Source: Tetraselmis striata (lineage: Eukaryota; Chlorophyta; Chlorodendrophyceae; Chlorodendrales; Chlorodendraceae). From it: a stretch of DNA of 64,000 nt. The stretch is from assembly GCA_006384855.1 (NCBI GenBank), contig VCJN01000482.1, positions 1-64,000 of the forward strand, read 5' to 3'. A program made the position numbers and the translations under genes. The notes under the pieces are model-generated. The model searched no databases and was not told where the DNA came from. It saw only the letters and a program-made list of their open reading frames with translations. Of this stretch, positions 44,289 through 55,520 are shown in pieces; positions within the stretch are counted from its first letter, which is position 1, and every line of letters starts with the position of its first letter.

Positions 44289-44535
44289 ATCCATGTGGAC
44301 ACGCACGCGGCCCATGTGTACATAGAGCGGTCCATGTGGACATGGAGCCTCCATTGACCCATGTCCACATGGTCCGTACTATGTACACATGGGGTTAGCT
44401 AAAAACGGTCCATGTGCACACGGGTCGTTGGCTGACCCATGTACACATGGACTGCCCTTGACAAATGTCCATGTACACACGGATCGGCCCATGTACACAT
44501 GAAGCGCGGCAATTGGACCATTCACACATGGATCC
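44289..44535. repeat. Array of imperfect CCATGTGTACACATGG palindromes
   Basis: About ten variants of CCATGTGBACACATGG (for example CCATGTGGACATGG, CCATGTCCACATGG, CCCATGTACACATGGA, CCATGTGCACACGGG) occur in 250 bp, spaced 15-35 bp apart with CGGNCC/CGGTCC words between. The unit is self-complementary, so the region reads alike on both strands and could form many small hairpins. No coding sense. Confidence 0.8.
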
Positions 44536-44697
44536 ATGCTATCCAGCTCATGTGTGATACGGTGAGTTTTCGTCCGTATTTAAAGGCAAGATTAATTCGA
44601 TTTCAATTAAGTTCAAACTAAGCAGCTGATGCAATTTACTTGAAATTATAGTGTAATTAAAGAGAGACTTCGGTTATATTTTATTTTATTCTAGAAT

Positions 44698-47600
44698 TTA
44701 GTTCATTACACGGGCTGGGGTGGCAGCTCGTTGAGCGCTAGTGCCAGCACCATGGTCCTCAATGTTCTGACAGCAGTTGTTAGCAGGGCGACACCTAGAG
44801 TTGCATTTCCTACCGATTTTGCGGCAACTGCAAATGTTGGTGGCACATGGCCCTTTACATGTGCATTTGATCATTCGCCCTTGGCCCCAAATAGTGACAC
44901 AGATCTTACACCTTCTCTGAGGGAGATCTTCTTCCGTGATCCTTGGTCGCTCCACTTCTCTACCACACCCGCCAAGCCCACCCGCGCAGGTGCAATGTCG
45001 CGCAACTGATCCAGATCTTGCTGCCCATATGTGGCCTTGATAACACCCACGTCCACAGACGCTCTGTAAGAATTGCATTCTGTGACCAGCAAAACATGGG
45101 GTTTGGGGAGGGCATTTGAGAAAGATGTGTGCGTCATCACTGGGACACATCAAGCATTGCATGCAACTGGCATCAGTGTACAACAAGAGGAGCATAACAT
45201 AACTCACCTCAATCACCACGCATGTCAAGAATCTAGGGTCCACCTTGCCGCGGTCCTCCTTTGCCAACGGCACTCTGACCACATCACCCACCACTGGTGA
45301 TGGGTCGGCCTTGGCAGCGACCCGGGCACGGATCACCCTAGCCAGCTTAGCCTGTGCAACACTGCACTGAGCCCTGATTGCGCGCCGCCCGGGACTGTTG
45401 GCCAGTTGGGAGGGAGATACTGGACTACCATCACCAACGGCCGCGGGTGCTTGCATGAGGACTTGTGGAGTAGCCTCCGCCGCTGCAGCCGGAAGCACCG
45501 GTGGCTCCTCAGGCGACCTTCGCCCCTTACGGCCCACTGACTCACAGGACGAGGCAGCTGCATTGGTGGCTGCACTTGTGCTTTCAAGAGAGCGAGGGAC
45601 CATATCCACTGTATCAGCCGCCATGCAATCATCGCTGCGGTGGCCATCAGCCGTGCCACCTACGTGCGAGACACATGAGTGTCACAGTCACACCCATGCC
45701 ATCACGGGCATGCTGACAAGATTGGCAGCGACAACATGTTATCTGTACATATGACAAGTTAGAAGGCTTTGCAGCGCACACACTGATGATCCTTGACAAG
45801 GCCGGCTGTAGGGATAAGCATCCCAATCTTGCAATGCCCACCATCGCACCAAGCCTTGCATGGGGCGCAATATGTCTCCGGGTCCCATGGCAAGTTGGGT
45901 CTGGGACTTAGGGGCATAGTGTCTGCTGGTCCTCGTTGCGAGAGAGCATCTGCTCATCGTGTTGCGCGTTCACACTAATCTCAGGGGTGATGGGCAGATG
46001 TTTTTGTGTGCACGGAGGAGTGGGGAGCAGGGAAATATGAGTTAGCACTTGTGTGTTCATGATATATGCTGTGGAATACGAGCTAGCACTGCTACATAAT
46101 TATAGTATTCAAAATATAAATATATAAAACCCAACATATATAATATCAATAGACGTTAACAAGAGTAGTTATAATTACTTCTGTTGCTTGTTATATTAGT
46201 TAGTTAAAGAGTTTAGTATAATCACATTAATATAACCATTACTTAGCACTTCATGCTATGGCTCAGTACATGCGCAGCATGGAAGGCCAACAATATTGCA
46301 ACAGCTTTGCGGGCACTCACCGATTGGGAGGGGCGCTGGCGTTCTGAAGGCATCCATGTCTTCCTCCTCCTGTGGCTGCTGCTCTTGTCGCGCCTGCTCC
46401 TCTGCATGCTGCTCCTCTTCGTCCTCCTTGGCTTGCTTCTCCGGCGCCAACACATCTTCACGGAGGTTCTCAATCATGTCATCCTCCTCCAAACCTAAGG
46501 CCATGTTCAGATCTGCCTCTGTGACGTGGGAATCCATGAGCTCTGCCGAGATAGGAAGGTTGCTGATACCCACGCGAGGGGGTTGTCCAGGGAGGGCGTT
46601 GTATGGTACCTACAACATGCATTAAGTGTTCCGCTTAGTCATCAGCAAGTAAAAATCCAGGATTATGTGGGGAAGAGGGGGGTAACCTGCTGAATGGCAG
46701 TGTGGAATGTTGTGTTGTGGGCTCACATCCCCCGAGATGATGCCAAAGGCCAATTACGGGACTTGTTTTCATCACACCAATGTGCGATGTACTCCTCAAT
46801 AATGGTGCGGTTGAATCTTTCAATGCTACTGGGGCTATGCCTAGCTCTCCTTGTTACAATTTGGCAGCCAGGCCAGAGCTTCTTGGTGCTTTCAATCACC
46901 TGCAATCACAACACATACACACACACACATCTCAGACTTGCACTTGTACGCAAGCTCAGCAGCATGCTATTTATTACACAACGGCCCACACACCTCCTTC
47001 ACCTCCTCCTCCGAGAGACCGATTCTCCTGCTCGGTTGCTTGTCGGCAACACGGAGAGCGCTCTACCGTTGTCAGCTTGAAGGATGGCAGGCGGCCCAAG
47101 GAGGGAGAAGAGTAAGAACATTTTCCCTGCTATGGTATCCTTCTGCAAGGATGTACGCGTGGTTATAAGATACGTAAATAAAGAAAGGGGGAAGGGGGAA
47201 GCAAGGGGGTTGGATAGGAGCGCAAATATCAAACTAGCCCGCTACTGTGGCATACAAACCTCCTTGTTGGGGATCGGAGTGCAGAATATAAGCAGCACTT
47301 GATGCCGTGATGTAGGTGAGCAGGAAGCAGTAGCCCTTGTATTCTCATGATTGCTTCAGATGGACATTTATGTCCTCCTTCTGGATGAGCATGTCGGAGT
47401 CTCCACAGGTGAGGACATCGAAGCGGCGCTTTGTAGCCCAGGCCCGCGCTCTTTCCTGCTCGACCATCCAACAAGAAGAGCACTTTGCACCTCAGTACAT
47501 GGTAGAGGCGCGGCGCCAGTTTATTTCGGCTCGGCGCTGCAGTACAGGCGGCGCCAGCAAGTGCCCCATTTACATGCCGTGCCTTAGAGTCGGCGCCGGA

Positions 47601-48000
47601 GCTACAGGCACAAACAACGCGGCAAAAGATTTGACTGTCGAGAACTGTACTATGTAGAGGATTAGCGGGAACTTCGTCGGGCGGTGCGCGATCGGGTCGG
47701 CTAAAACGTCAGACTATAAAGCGTAAAAACACGCGAACTCCATACGCGAGGCCTGTGACCCATATCGGGGGCAACCTGCGAACAAGGCTTGTCGGCGGGC
47801 CTCACCTCTCTCGTCGAAGGTACGAAGCGTTTGCATGGCTTCGTTGTACTCTGCCTCTGTCAGCAACGTCTGTTTATCTCGACATTGCGCCATATACTCA
47901 CGATGTCTCTTGTTGAAGGCGTCGCGATGCGCCATTGCGCCTGCACCACGGATGGTGCCTAAACCTCCGGTCGATCTTCGGCCGGCCCATCCTCCGGTGC
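44698..48000 (-). mobile_element. Integrase-bearing retroelement-like fossil
   Basis: On the minus strand, in coding order: a Glu/Gln/Arg-rich leader (about 47935-47714), integrase core pieces (about 47200-46700) with I-L-Q-A-D-N-G and W-P-G-C-Q-I-V...R-H-S-P-S-S-I-E-R-F-N, an acidic low-complexity stretch (46573-46256), and a C-terminal region (45624-44698) with G-D-V-V-R-V-P-L, D-R-G-K, and a cysteine array C-T-C-K...C-S-C...C. This is the layout of LTR-type (Gypsy-like) or Ginger-type integrases with a C-terminal zinc-binding tail. No reverse transcriptase or long terminal repeats are recognised. It is broken, with several breaks, and looks old. Confidence 0.55.
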
Positions 48001-49409
48001 GGCAGCGCCTGCGGTAGCATCAGCATTGCCTGATGCCATAGTACCGACCAGGGCCGGCCAGAGCCGACCAGGGGCGGTCTTGGAAAGGGGGATTGCCACA
48101 GCTGCGATCGTTGCGTTATTGCGGGGACGAGTGAGCACGGCCTGTCCGCAGGGGGTTTTATTAGTGACTGTACCTGGCGCCCGATCGCAGCTCCCGCGCC
48201 GGCACGGCACTCGTCCGCAAAATGGCGCGGGCGCCGCAGCGCCAACCAGCACCTGCCCGTACGAAGGCCGAGTTGACTTCATCTTAACTCAGCAATATTT
48301 TCTTAATCGTGCGAACTAGGCCACCCCACCGCCACCCCGCCACGAGCTCGTATAGCTAGCAGTACAGGCGGTACGAGACCCACCGAGAGGGCTGATGTTT
48401 GAGTTCTCGGGTCTAGGCTGTGCTGTAACACCCCCCGTGCACTGAGCTGTATGGCACATGGACCGGACGCGGGTCGAAGTGGGCTCGCGGGTGGGCGGGC
48501 ACCATCGGGTCGCCCAGCAGAGACGTGCGAGAGCGCCTTGCAGTACTTTCAGGAAGTTCTCGTAATGTCGCGCATACTGTACCGTATTACCAAGGGTAGT
48601 CGCTAATACGCCTGGCATTACCCCTGGTATTACGAACTATATATATATATATAAATAAAAGTGATTTATGTACATCCGACGCAGCATTTTCAACCCCACA
48701 ATCTTACTGACTTGCGGGTGAAAACCGCCGGGACGACCACCTGTAGACCGAAGTTGAGAGCCAAATGTGCCCCTCAAAGGTAAAGCACGGGTGTCGCGTC
48801 GACCTCGTGCTCAAGCTGATTGGTGCTGGATCGTTGCATGGCCCGTACGATTACTAACTTTACTTGGTATCTCCATGCCCGTACGGGTAGGTAGGTCCAT
48901 CGATGTCGACCTACAGGTATCTGTACCAGGGGTAACCCTGCCTGTACTGCCGCGGGCATCGGATCTCGGACACCAAACAGACCTGGCTGCCAAGCCGCTT
49001 CCATCTTCCGCCCTCCTCACCTTGGCTCTTTCAGCAACCCAGGTGAGACTAGCGCCCCCCACTGTATCGATCGAATAATGTTTCCCAGCGGGCTAGATAC
49101 TGCACCCGCGCGCCGGTCTCGGCGGTAGCGGCGGCGCATATATGCCAGCGGTGCCACCTTTGCCGCCTATGCAGCGGGTTTGATCTTGTCGCCATCTCCG
49201 CGGGGCCGATCTATATTGCCCGGAGCCCTTTTACCTCGAACCCCCGCCCACCCCCCCGCGCCGCGCCCCCAACTTGAGACCGTTTATAATTCTTCATCAT
49301 TCCTAGCTTCCCGTCACTGCCGATGAGATAAGTTTGCTGCGTGTGTTCCTCGGCCAACAGCGGCGCCGAGAGCCTCCGACCACCCGGAAGCGACGTAAGA
49401 CCCACCGCG
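48001..49409. other. Upstream region of paralogue B; fossil debris and an AT microsatellite
   Basis: No gene recognised. (TA)n lies at 48638-48652. The leader 49365-49409 matches that of paralogue A. GGTAGGTAGGT and GTACGGGTAG words occur near 48875-48895. No clear TATA box; the promoter is unassigned. Confidence 0.4.
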
Positions 49410-52180
49410 ATGGTTCAGTCCGTGACCACCCACCGCATCTCGCGCGTGGACCTGCGCCAGGCCACGCAGCTCTACCTTGGGGATGTTGTGACTCGCATGT
49501 GGAACAAGCACGTTAAACACCAGTACTCCCGCGGCATCGAGTTCGCTAGCCAGACGGAGCTGCCGATGTTCGCCGGGACCGACACCGAGACGACACTGGA
49601 GTTTGTGAACGAGATGATCAGCCGCCTGGCCGGTAGCCGCTACCTGGAGTGGCACTACTCGACGTTGCGCGGCGCGGCCGAGAAGCTCGACAATGCTCAC
49701 GAGAGCCCGGAGATCCTGGACGTGTTCATGCAGCTGGCGGATGTTCAGCACAGCGCGGTCGGCAAGGTGAACAAGCGCGAGGCGGGCCTGGCGCAGGTCG
49801 CCGTGTTCCCCACCACCGGCAAGTGCGTGCTCACCTGCGAGGGCGAGGAGTTCGAGGGGCAGCCAGTGCCCAGCGTCGCGCTCAACGGGCTGCTGCGCAA
49901 GATCAAGCGCGTGCCCACGCCCGCCGAATATCTGGCCATCTACTTTGGCTACGTGCAGGTGTGGGCGCTGAGCCCCCCCCCCCCCCCCCGGGGCTTTCTC
50001 TCGTGAACAACCCTATCATCACCCCCATCGCTCTCCAGGTTTCATCCCCGCTCAGCAGACTCTGCCAATGAACTTGTCGATACTCCACACACGGGAACAC
50101 AAACAGCCCTTCACTGCTCTCGCTGCCGCTGCGCCTGCAAGCAGCACTCGTCCTATCTGCACCCCACCAGTGCCATCCCCTTTCCAGTCTGTCGGCCGCC
50201 CCTGCACAGCTTCACCCACTTTGGTAACTGTCAGGGTGCTCTCGCGCCCATGGCAAACCCTTTGCCTGCCTGGCCGCTGGCCCGTGACCCTTACTGTCTC
50301 TCCCTTCCTCTGTCATGACTGGAGGAACAGCACCCTACTCACCCCCCTCCAATGTACTCCACAATGCCATCTCCCATGGTCTATTCACACCTCATTGCAA
50401 GCCCGTTCTGGACCTCCACTCAACTCCCCGCCGTGTGCTGCTGCCCCACAAGGTGGTCAATGGCGTGATCCCCAGCTACCCCGACTACCGCTTCCACGGC
50501 ACCATCGGCTTCCGCAAGGACGCGCAGACGTACATGAGCCTCACCGACCCCGGCGATGGCCACTGCATGGATGGCACCTGGGTGACGGAGTGGATGAAGG
50601 GCGCCATCGTGCATGTGGAGTGGCTGGAGCGCCCCAAGAGCGCGGAGGACCGCTCCCAGATTGAGAGCTACCGCGTGAGCAGCTTTGTGGACTTCATGAA
50701 GGTCCGCACGCACGTGGGCAACGCCGCGCCAACCACCTGGTTTGTGGGCCGCCCTCTCAAGGACAGCGGCAACTTCAACGTGGACTTCCTCAAGGTGGTG
50801 CACACCACCGCCGCGTCGCTGTCCAGCGCCTTCATCCACGGCGCCGCGGAGTGCAAGCTCGTCATGGAGGGCCTGACCGCGGTGCAGATGCTGGAGTACA
50901 TGCACCACATGGCGGCGCAGACCAGCCGCAACCGCGCGCGCCAGTACCTGAGTGCCGCCTTCCCGCTCAACACGCCTCTCACCGACGACCGCCCTGAGAC
51001 GATGGCCGCCAACGGGGGCCAGCCCAAGATCATCACCGACAAGTACGAGATCGGCAAGACGGGCGTGATCCTGGCCGCGATGGGCGGCTTTGACAAGGTC
51101 ACCTTTGACGGCGCCGGCGACGTGTACCCGTCTGTGAATGTGCTGGAGCAGCTGGGCCGCGCAGAGGCGGTGGACCTGGTGCACCTGGCGCACGAGCGCG
51201 GCCTGATGACCTACTACAGCGCCGGCTTCAAGATCAAGGACGACAGCATCGCCAAGGCCGTGCTCACCGGCACCGACGGCGTCGGCATCGGCGGCGCGCA
51301 GGTACAGCCAGCCTCCAGCAACCCTGTCTCCGTATTTCCCTTGCAGCTCACCGTTGCCACTGGCGCCTGCTGTAGTGACCGGTACAGGCTCTATGCGCCA
51401 TGGTTTTCTTTGTACGGGGAAAGGGTTTTGGGGTGGGGGTGGAGGCTTGACAGATGGCATTGGCATACAGCTGTCAGGCATATCGTGCTCATTCACATGT
51501 GGATACTACAATCTGGGGAGTTGCAGCGCAACTGGTGCTGGCATGGGAAGGCTGGCGTGCTGCTTGCCGGAGGACTGGGAGAGCGTGCCGCTGACCCCCC
51601 CTCATACACATCGCCACAGGTGCTGCGCTTCATGGACCACAACAGCGGCATGCACGGCCCCTACCAGGAAGAGAACCTGCCCATCATCCTGGGCCTCCGC
51701 AACGCGGCGCAGGCCACCGTGCTTGGCCGCGGCGTGGGGCTGCTGTGCCGCATGGACCGCATGTACTTTGAGGGCACCATCACCGAGGCGGAGAACACCG
51801 TGCGCCTGGTGCTGCTGAAGCAGCTGCAGACCGACAACGAGGCAGAGGTGGAGTCCATCCTGGCCGACATGTCCCGCATCGTGGACATGCCTGATGATGG
51901 CGAGAAGCCGATGTGCGGCTACTTCTCGCGCATGCTTTCGGCCGACAAGCCCCTCATCCGCGACCCTGCCGTCATGGAGGTGGGCGACAAGGGCTGGAAG
52001 CTGCTGTGCGCCAAAGTAAAGGCCCTGTTGGATGAGGAGGACGAGGAAGAGCTGTGGGACGTGTACAACATGGACCCCTTCCTCACTTGGCGCCACAGCT
52101 GCCACGAGGAGGGCTCGCTGCGCATGCGGTCCAAGCTGAGGCTGGGCAAGCAGACGCGCCACCTGCTGGAGAAGGCCTAG
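49410..52180 (+). CDS. Unrecognised 652-residue protein, paralogue B (three exons)
   Basis: Exons 49410-49958, 50453-51301 and 51620-52180, with exactly the same lengths and phases as paralogue A (549, 849 and 561 bp; 652 aa). Introns are 494 and 318 bp. Compared with A, exon 1 differs at about 35 of 183 residues, but exon 2 at about 2 of 283 and exon 3 at about 4 of 186; intron 2 also aligns closely while intron 1 does not. Intron 1 here has a C17 run (49973-49989) starting 15 bases after the donor, absent from A. Both copies are open throughout, so both may be active. An in-frame upstream ATG exists at 49341, but the shared leader supports 49410. Family unknown. Confidence 0.9.
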
Positions 52181-54705
52181 GCCGGCCAGCACTTTCAGCA
52201 GGAGAGCTCAGCCCCCCCCCCCCCCCCCCTCCCCCTCCTGTTTCTACGTGCAACCCTAGCCTAGCCTCTGGCAGAAATACTTATAAGAAATGGCCGTTTC
52301 ATTTGTGCACAGGATAAGGCAGCGGGGGTACAGGGCGGGGTGGAGGCCCGCCATTGTATGGGCATGCGTGTGCGCATGTACAGTTTAACGCTCTTGCAGC
52401 TTTCTTTGTATTGACACATGCATGGGTAGCGGCGTGTAGCGACCGGGGCATATGCACGGCCAGGGGAAGCAGCATTGGCACAGCCAGCGTAAGAATCAGA
52501 CACGGCATCGGTGTGGGAATGGATACTAGAATGGATGCCAGTGAGTAAACCGCATGGGGAGAGGTATGGGCAATAGGATGAGCACGCGCATGTGCCTGAG
52601 GACAGCACTTCGCCGCGCCATTCGTGTTTCACCCTCCCGGCATTAGGGGATGGCAGGCAAAGTAGCTCCCTCGGTAGCTGGGGTGTTACCGCCTGCTAAA
52701 ATGCCAATTATTTTCTTCGCTAAGCTGATGTCAGAGTCACGTGTGCTGCACTTACTTCTCGCTTGTCCAGCAACTGCCGCGATGGTTATCCATAGTCCAC
52801 GATAATGAATGAAGGTGAGCCCAAATTGATACTGAAGTGAAACACTTCCCAGCAAGCAAGTGGTGCTACTACAAGCACGATGTAGCCCACCCACAGTATG
52901 CTGCTGTTCTCGGGCAGCCCATGAAAGGGCGCAATTCAGTCCACAAGTGACTGGATGGCACTGATATTGACGACATGTTTACATGTTGCCAAAACTAGTC
53001 ACATTGGCAGCCGCTGCGCAGTCTTCAAACTTTTTGTTGAGCATTCACGTAGTTAAGTGGCTACCGGAAGGTAGGGGGTGGGGGGGGGGGGGGGGGGGGC
53101 ATCCTGGGCGCTATTCCCTTAAGATCCGGCATATTGGGGATCGATGCTCGAAATGCTGCCTGCCGCCTCAGCCTGCAATATCAGATATCATTAGGCTACA
53201 AATGGAAGAACCTGCAGCAGAGAAAGGGGAGGATACTGGCTATGACTGCTACTTACAGGATCTAAGTCTAGCCTGCTAGGGCCTAGCGCTGTGGTACCCT
53301 TAGGCCAGCCAGCATGCATGGTTGGGAGGCTGCGGCATTGTGACTTTGGGTACCTAAGAGGTGCGTACTCCGCCAGACACGGTGCAAAGGAGAGCCCACC
53401 CTGCAAGGTCACGATAATAGGCCATGTGCACAGTACAGCACAGCATGCACTGATAACACAAAGGAACGCATGGCTCTATATATCGCGCACTGCGCACAAA
53501 TATGGTGATATCCGCGCAGGGTACAGGGCAGAACCACTCTGTTGATTGATACGTATCTGGCGGGATATAGCCAGCCGTACTGGCACTGGGGCCAGTCTGC
53601 TGTGGCATGAGCAGGCATGCCAGTAGGAACTAGTGTGTCCTGTAGGGATACGAGGGATCCTATGGTAGTGGTAGTGGTATTACGACTTGCGCTGTTTATC
53701 AAAAAACATATAAGTATAATATGTGTCCTCCCCGTAGTAGTATTATAAAAACTAGTAGTAGCACTCTACGATGACCACTTAATCATGTTAATTACAGACA
53801 GGAGAGGAAAATAAAGTCGTTAAAGTGTACTCTTTTCTAGTTTATTATGGCTTTGTGCTCCAAGAAAAAAGTGAAGCGCATATTGGAATAAGCTAGACCA
53901 GAAGGGGTACTTCGTAGCAGAAATAGCTAGAGCTAACTAATCAAATGCTATAGACTACCGTACGAGTAGGAAATTGCGATGCTGGAAAGCTGCGAAACAA
54001 GGCCTGGTTTACCCCAGTAGAGGCAAGGCAGAAATACCTATACATATTTTTTTCAATTCCAGAGTAGTCTTCGAGAAGTCCCAATCTCTTTACGAGCGGC
54101 TCCGAAACAATGCTGATGGAAATCGGCTTTACACCGAAAAGGAATTGTGCCACCATGACAAGGATGGGAATTGAAGAGCTTGCGTATTCCATTTTCGTAT
54201 TCCAGGAATAATAGTCGCTTTTCAGGGGAGCTCAACTCAGTGTGTGTTTCTGAAACTCCATGTATATCTGGTACTGTGGGAACATTTACAACCATACCCC
54301 CTTCAAAAAGTTCTGACAAGCCCAATAATTAGCAACTGATGGTACAATCTAATATGTCGCTGAGGCGATTCTCAATTAATGTAACGAATACGGTGCAGGC
54401 TGGTGCAGGTGAACTGTCCTGGCCGGTTTGTCTTGATGGATTTTAGGGGTTCTCATCGACTAACAAACCCCAGTCTCTTTTGGTTGACTCTGATGGACTC
54501 TGATGGTTGAAGTTGAAGCAAGAGAAGGCGCGCGGTTGCGGGCAGACAGTGGCACATGCTTGCACACAGCTTCCATCGCGCCCCGGATGATCAACTCCCA
54601 TAGGCCCATGTGAGTAATTCAGCGCGCTGTCTAGGCTTCTAATGGCCGACAGAACGGGCCCGCCATTTTTGGTGCACCCTTATCGGGATGAGCCAAAGCT
54701 AGGTG

Positions 54706-54706
<1 letters not shown>
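52181..54706. other. Intergenic between paralogue B and the right-hand genes
   Basis: No gene recognised. C18 lies 32 bp after the paralogue B stop (52212-52229) and a G20 run at 53080-53099. The rest has no open frame with family features; 53700-54400 is AT-richer and may be repeat debris. Confidence 0.45.
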
Positions 54707-54750
<44 letters not shown>

Positions 54751-54756
54751 ACATAC
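54707..54756. repeat. C30 run joined to a CA microsatellite
   Basis: C30 (54707-54736) followed by (AC)n to 54752 on the plus strand. On the minus strand this is preceded by GGGGAG|GTATGT, a good splice-donor context, so it may lie just inside an intron of a minus-strand transcript. Confidence 0.9.
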
Positions 54757-54835
54757 CTCCCCCAAGTATAGGTCACGCTTAGAAGGTCCTCCATCCGTCG
54801 CTCCAGCGGCTCTGGGCCGTTCCAAGCCTACATTG
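54757..54835 (-). other. Possible minus-strand exon ending at a strong donor
   Basis: A short open frame reads L-E-R-P-R-A-A-G-A-T-D-G-G...K-R-D-L-Y-L-G-E and ends at GAG|GTATGTGTG. A plausible acceptor (TGTAG) precedes it. No adjoining exon could be linked, so this remains a suggestion. Confidence 0.2.
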
Positions 54836-55520
54836 CCTTAACTAAGGCGGTATAGTGATTGGCGCAGTTGCAGCCCGCAGTCGTGGTGCACTCCGGGCAG
54901 GGAGCGAACTGGCCATCTCAAATAAAAGCGCCGGAGGCGGGGGTGGATCCATCGGAGGGGGGCGGGTGACTCGAAGACGGCCTGGCGGCAGATGCCTGGC
55001 GCAGTGTGGCGACGATGACACCGCCGGTTTCTTCTGCTGCTTGAACTGAATGTCGGTTGCCATTTGAGCGCCGATTTCGCCGCGGGAGCCTGGTCTGGGC
55101 GGGTGGATAGCACCGTCCTCCTCCGCAGACCCCGTACGGTATGAGTGGCCCTGTGATGTGCAATATTTATCGGAAAATGATATTGTATTCTCACCTTGCT
55201 TTCACGGTCATTTACAGACCATCCGCAACTCTGTAATTATTGAAATATCTGTCCGACGTACTGTGAAAGTCTCACGGTGTAAACTGCCGTGTACCCGGTA
55301 CGTACCGGGAGTGGTATTAAATTGACGAATATTGCTCTATCATTTTGACGGTTTATTGAGGATTTCCCACAAGACTATACGTACCCGCGCGGATTATTAA
55401 GATTAATACCCACACAAGTAAGGATTAATAGCCGCTACGCACCGGGCGGGTGATTCAGGGTACTGGTACTGTTACAATCAAGTAGCCACTACTACGGGTA
55501 CTGGTCCCTAGTGGGCGCAG

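Noticed and set aside
44289-44535. A CRISPR array
   Set aside because: The units are short palindromes with irregular spacing and no unique spacers of equal length, and the genome is eukaryotic.
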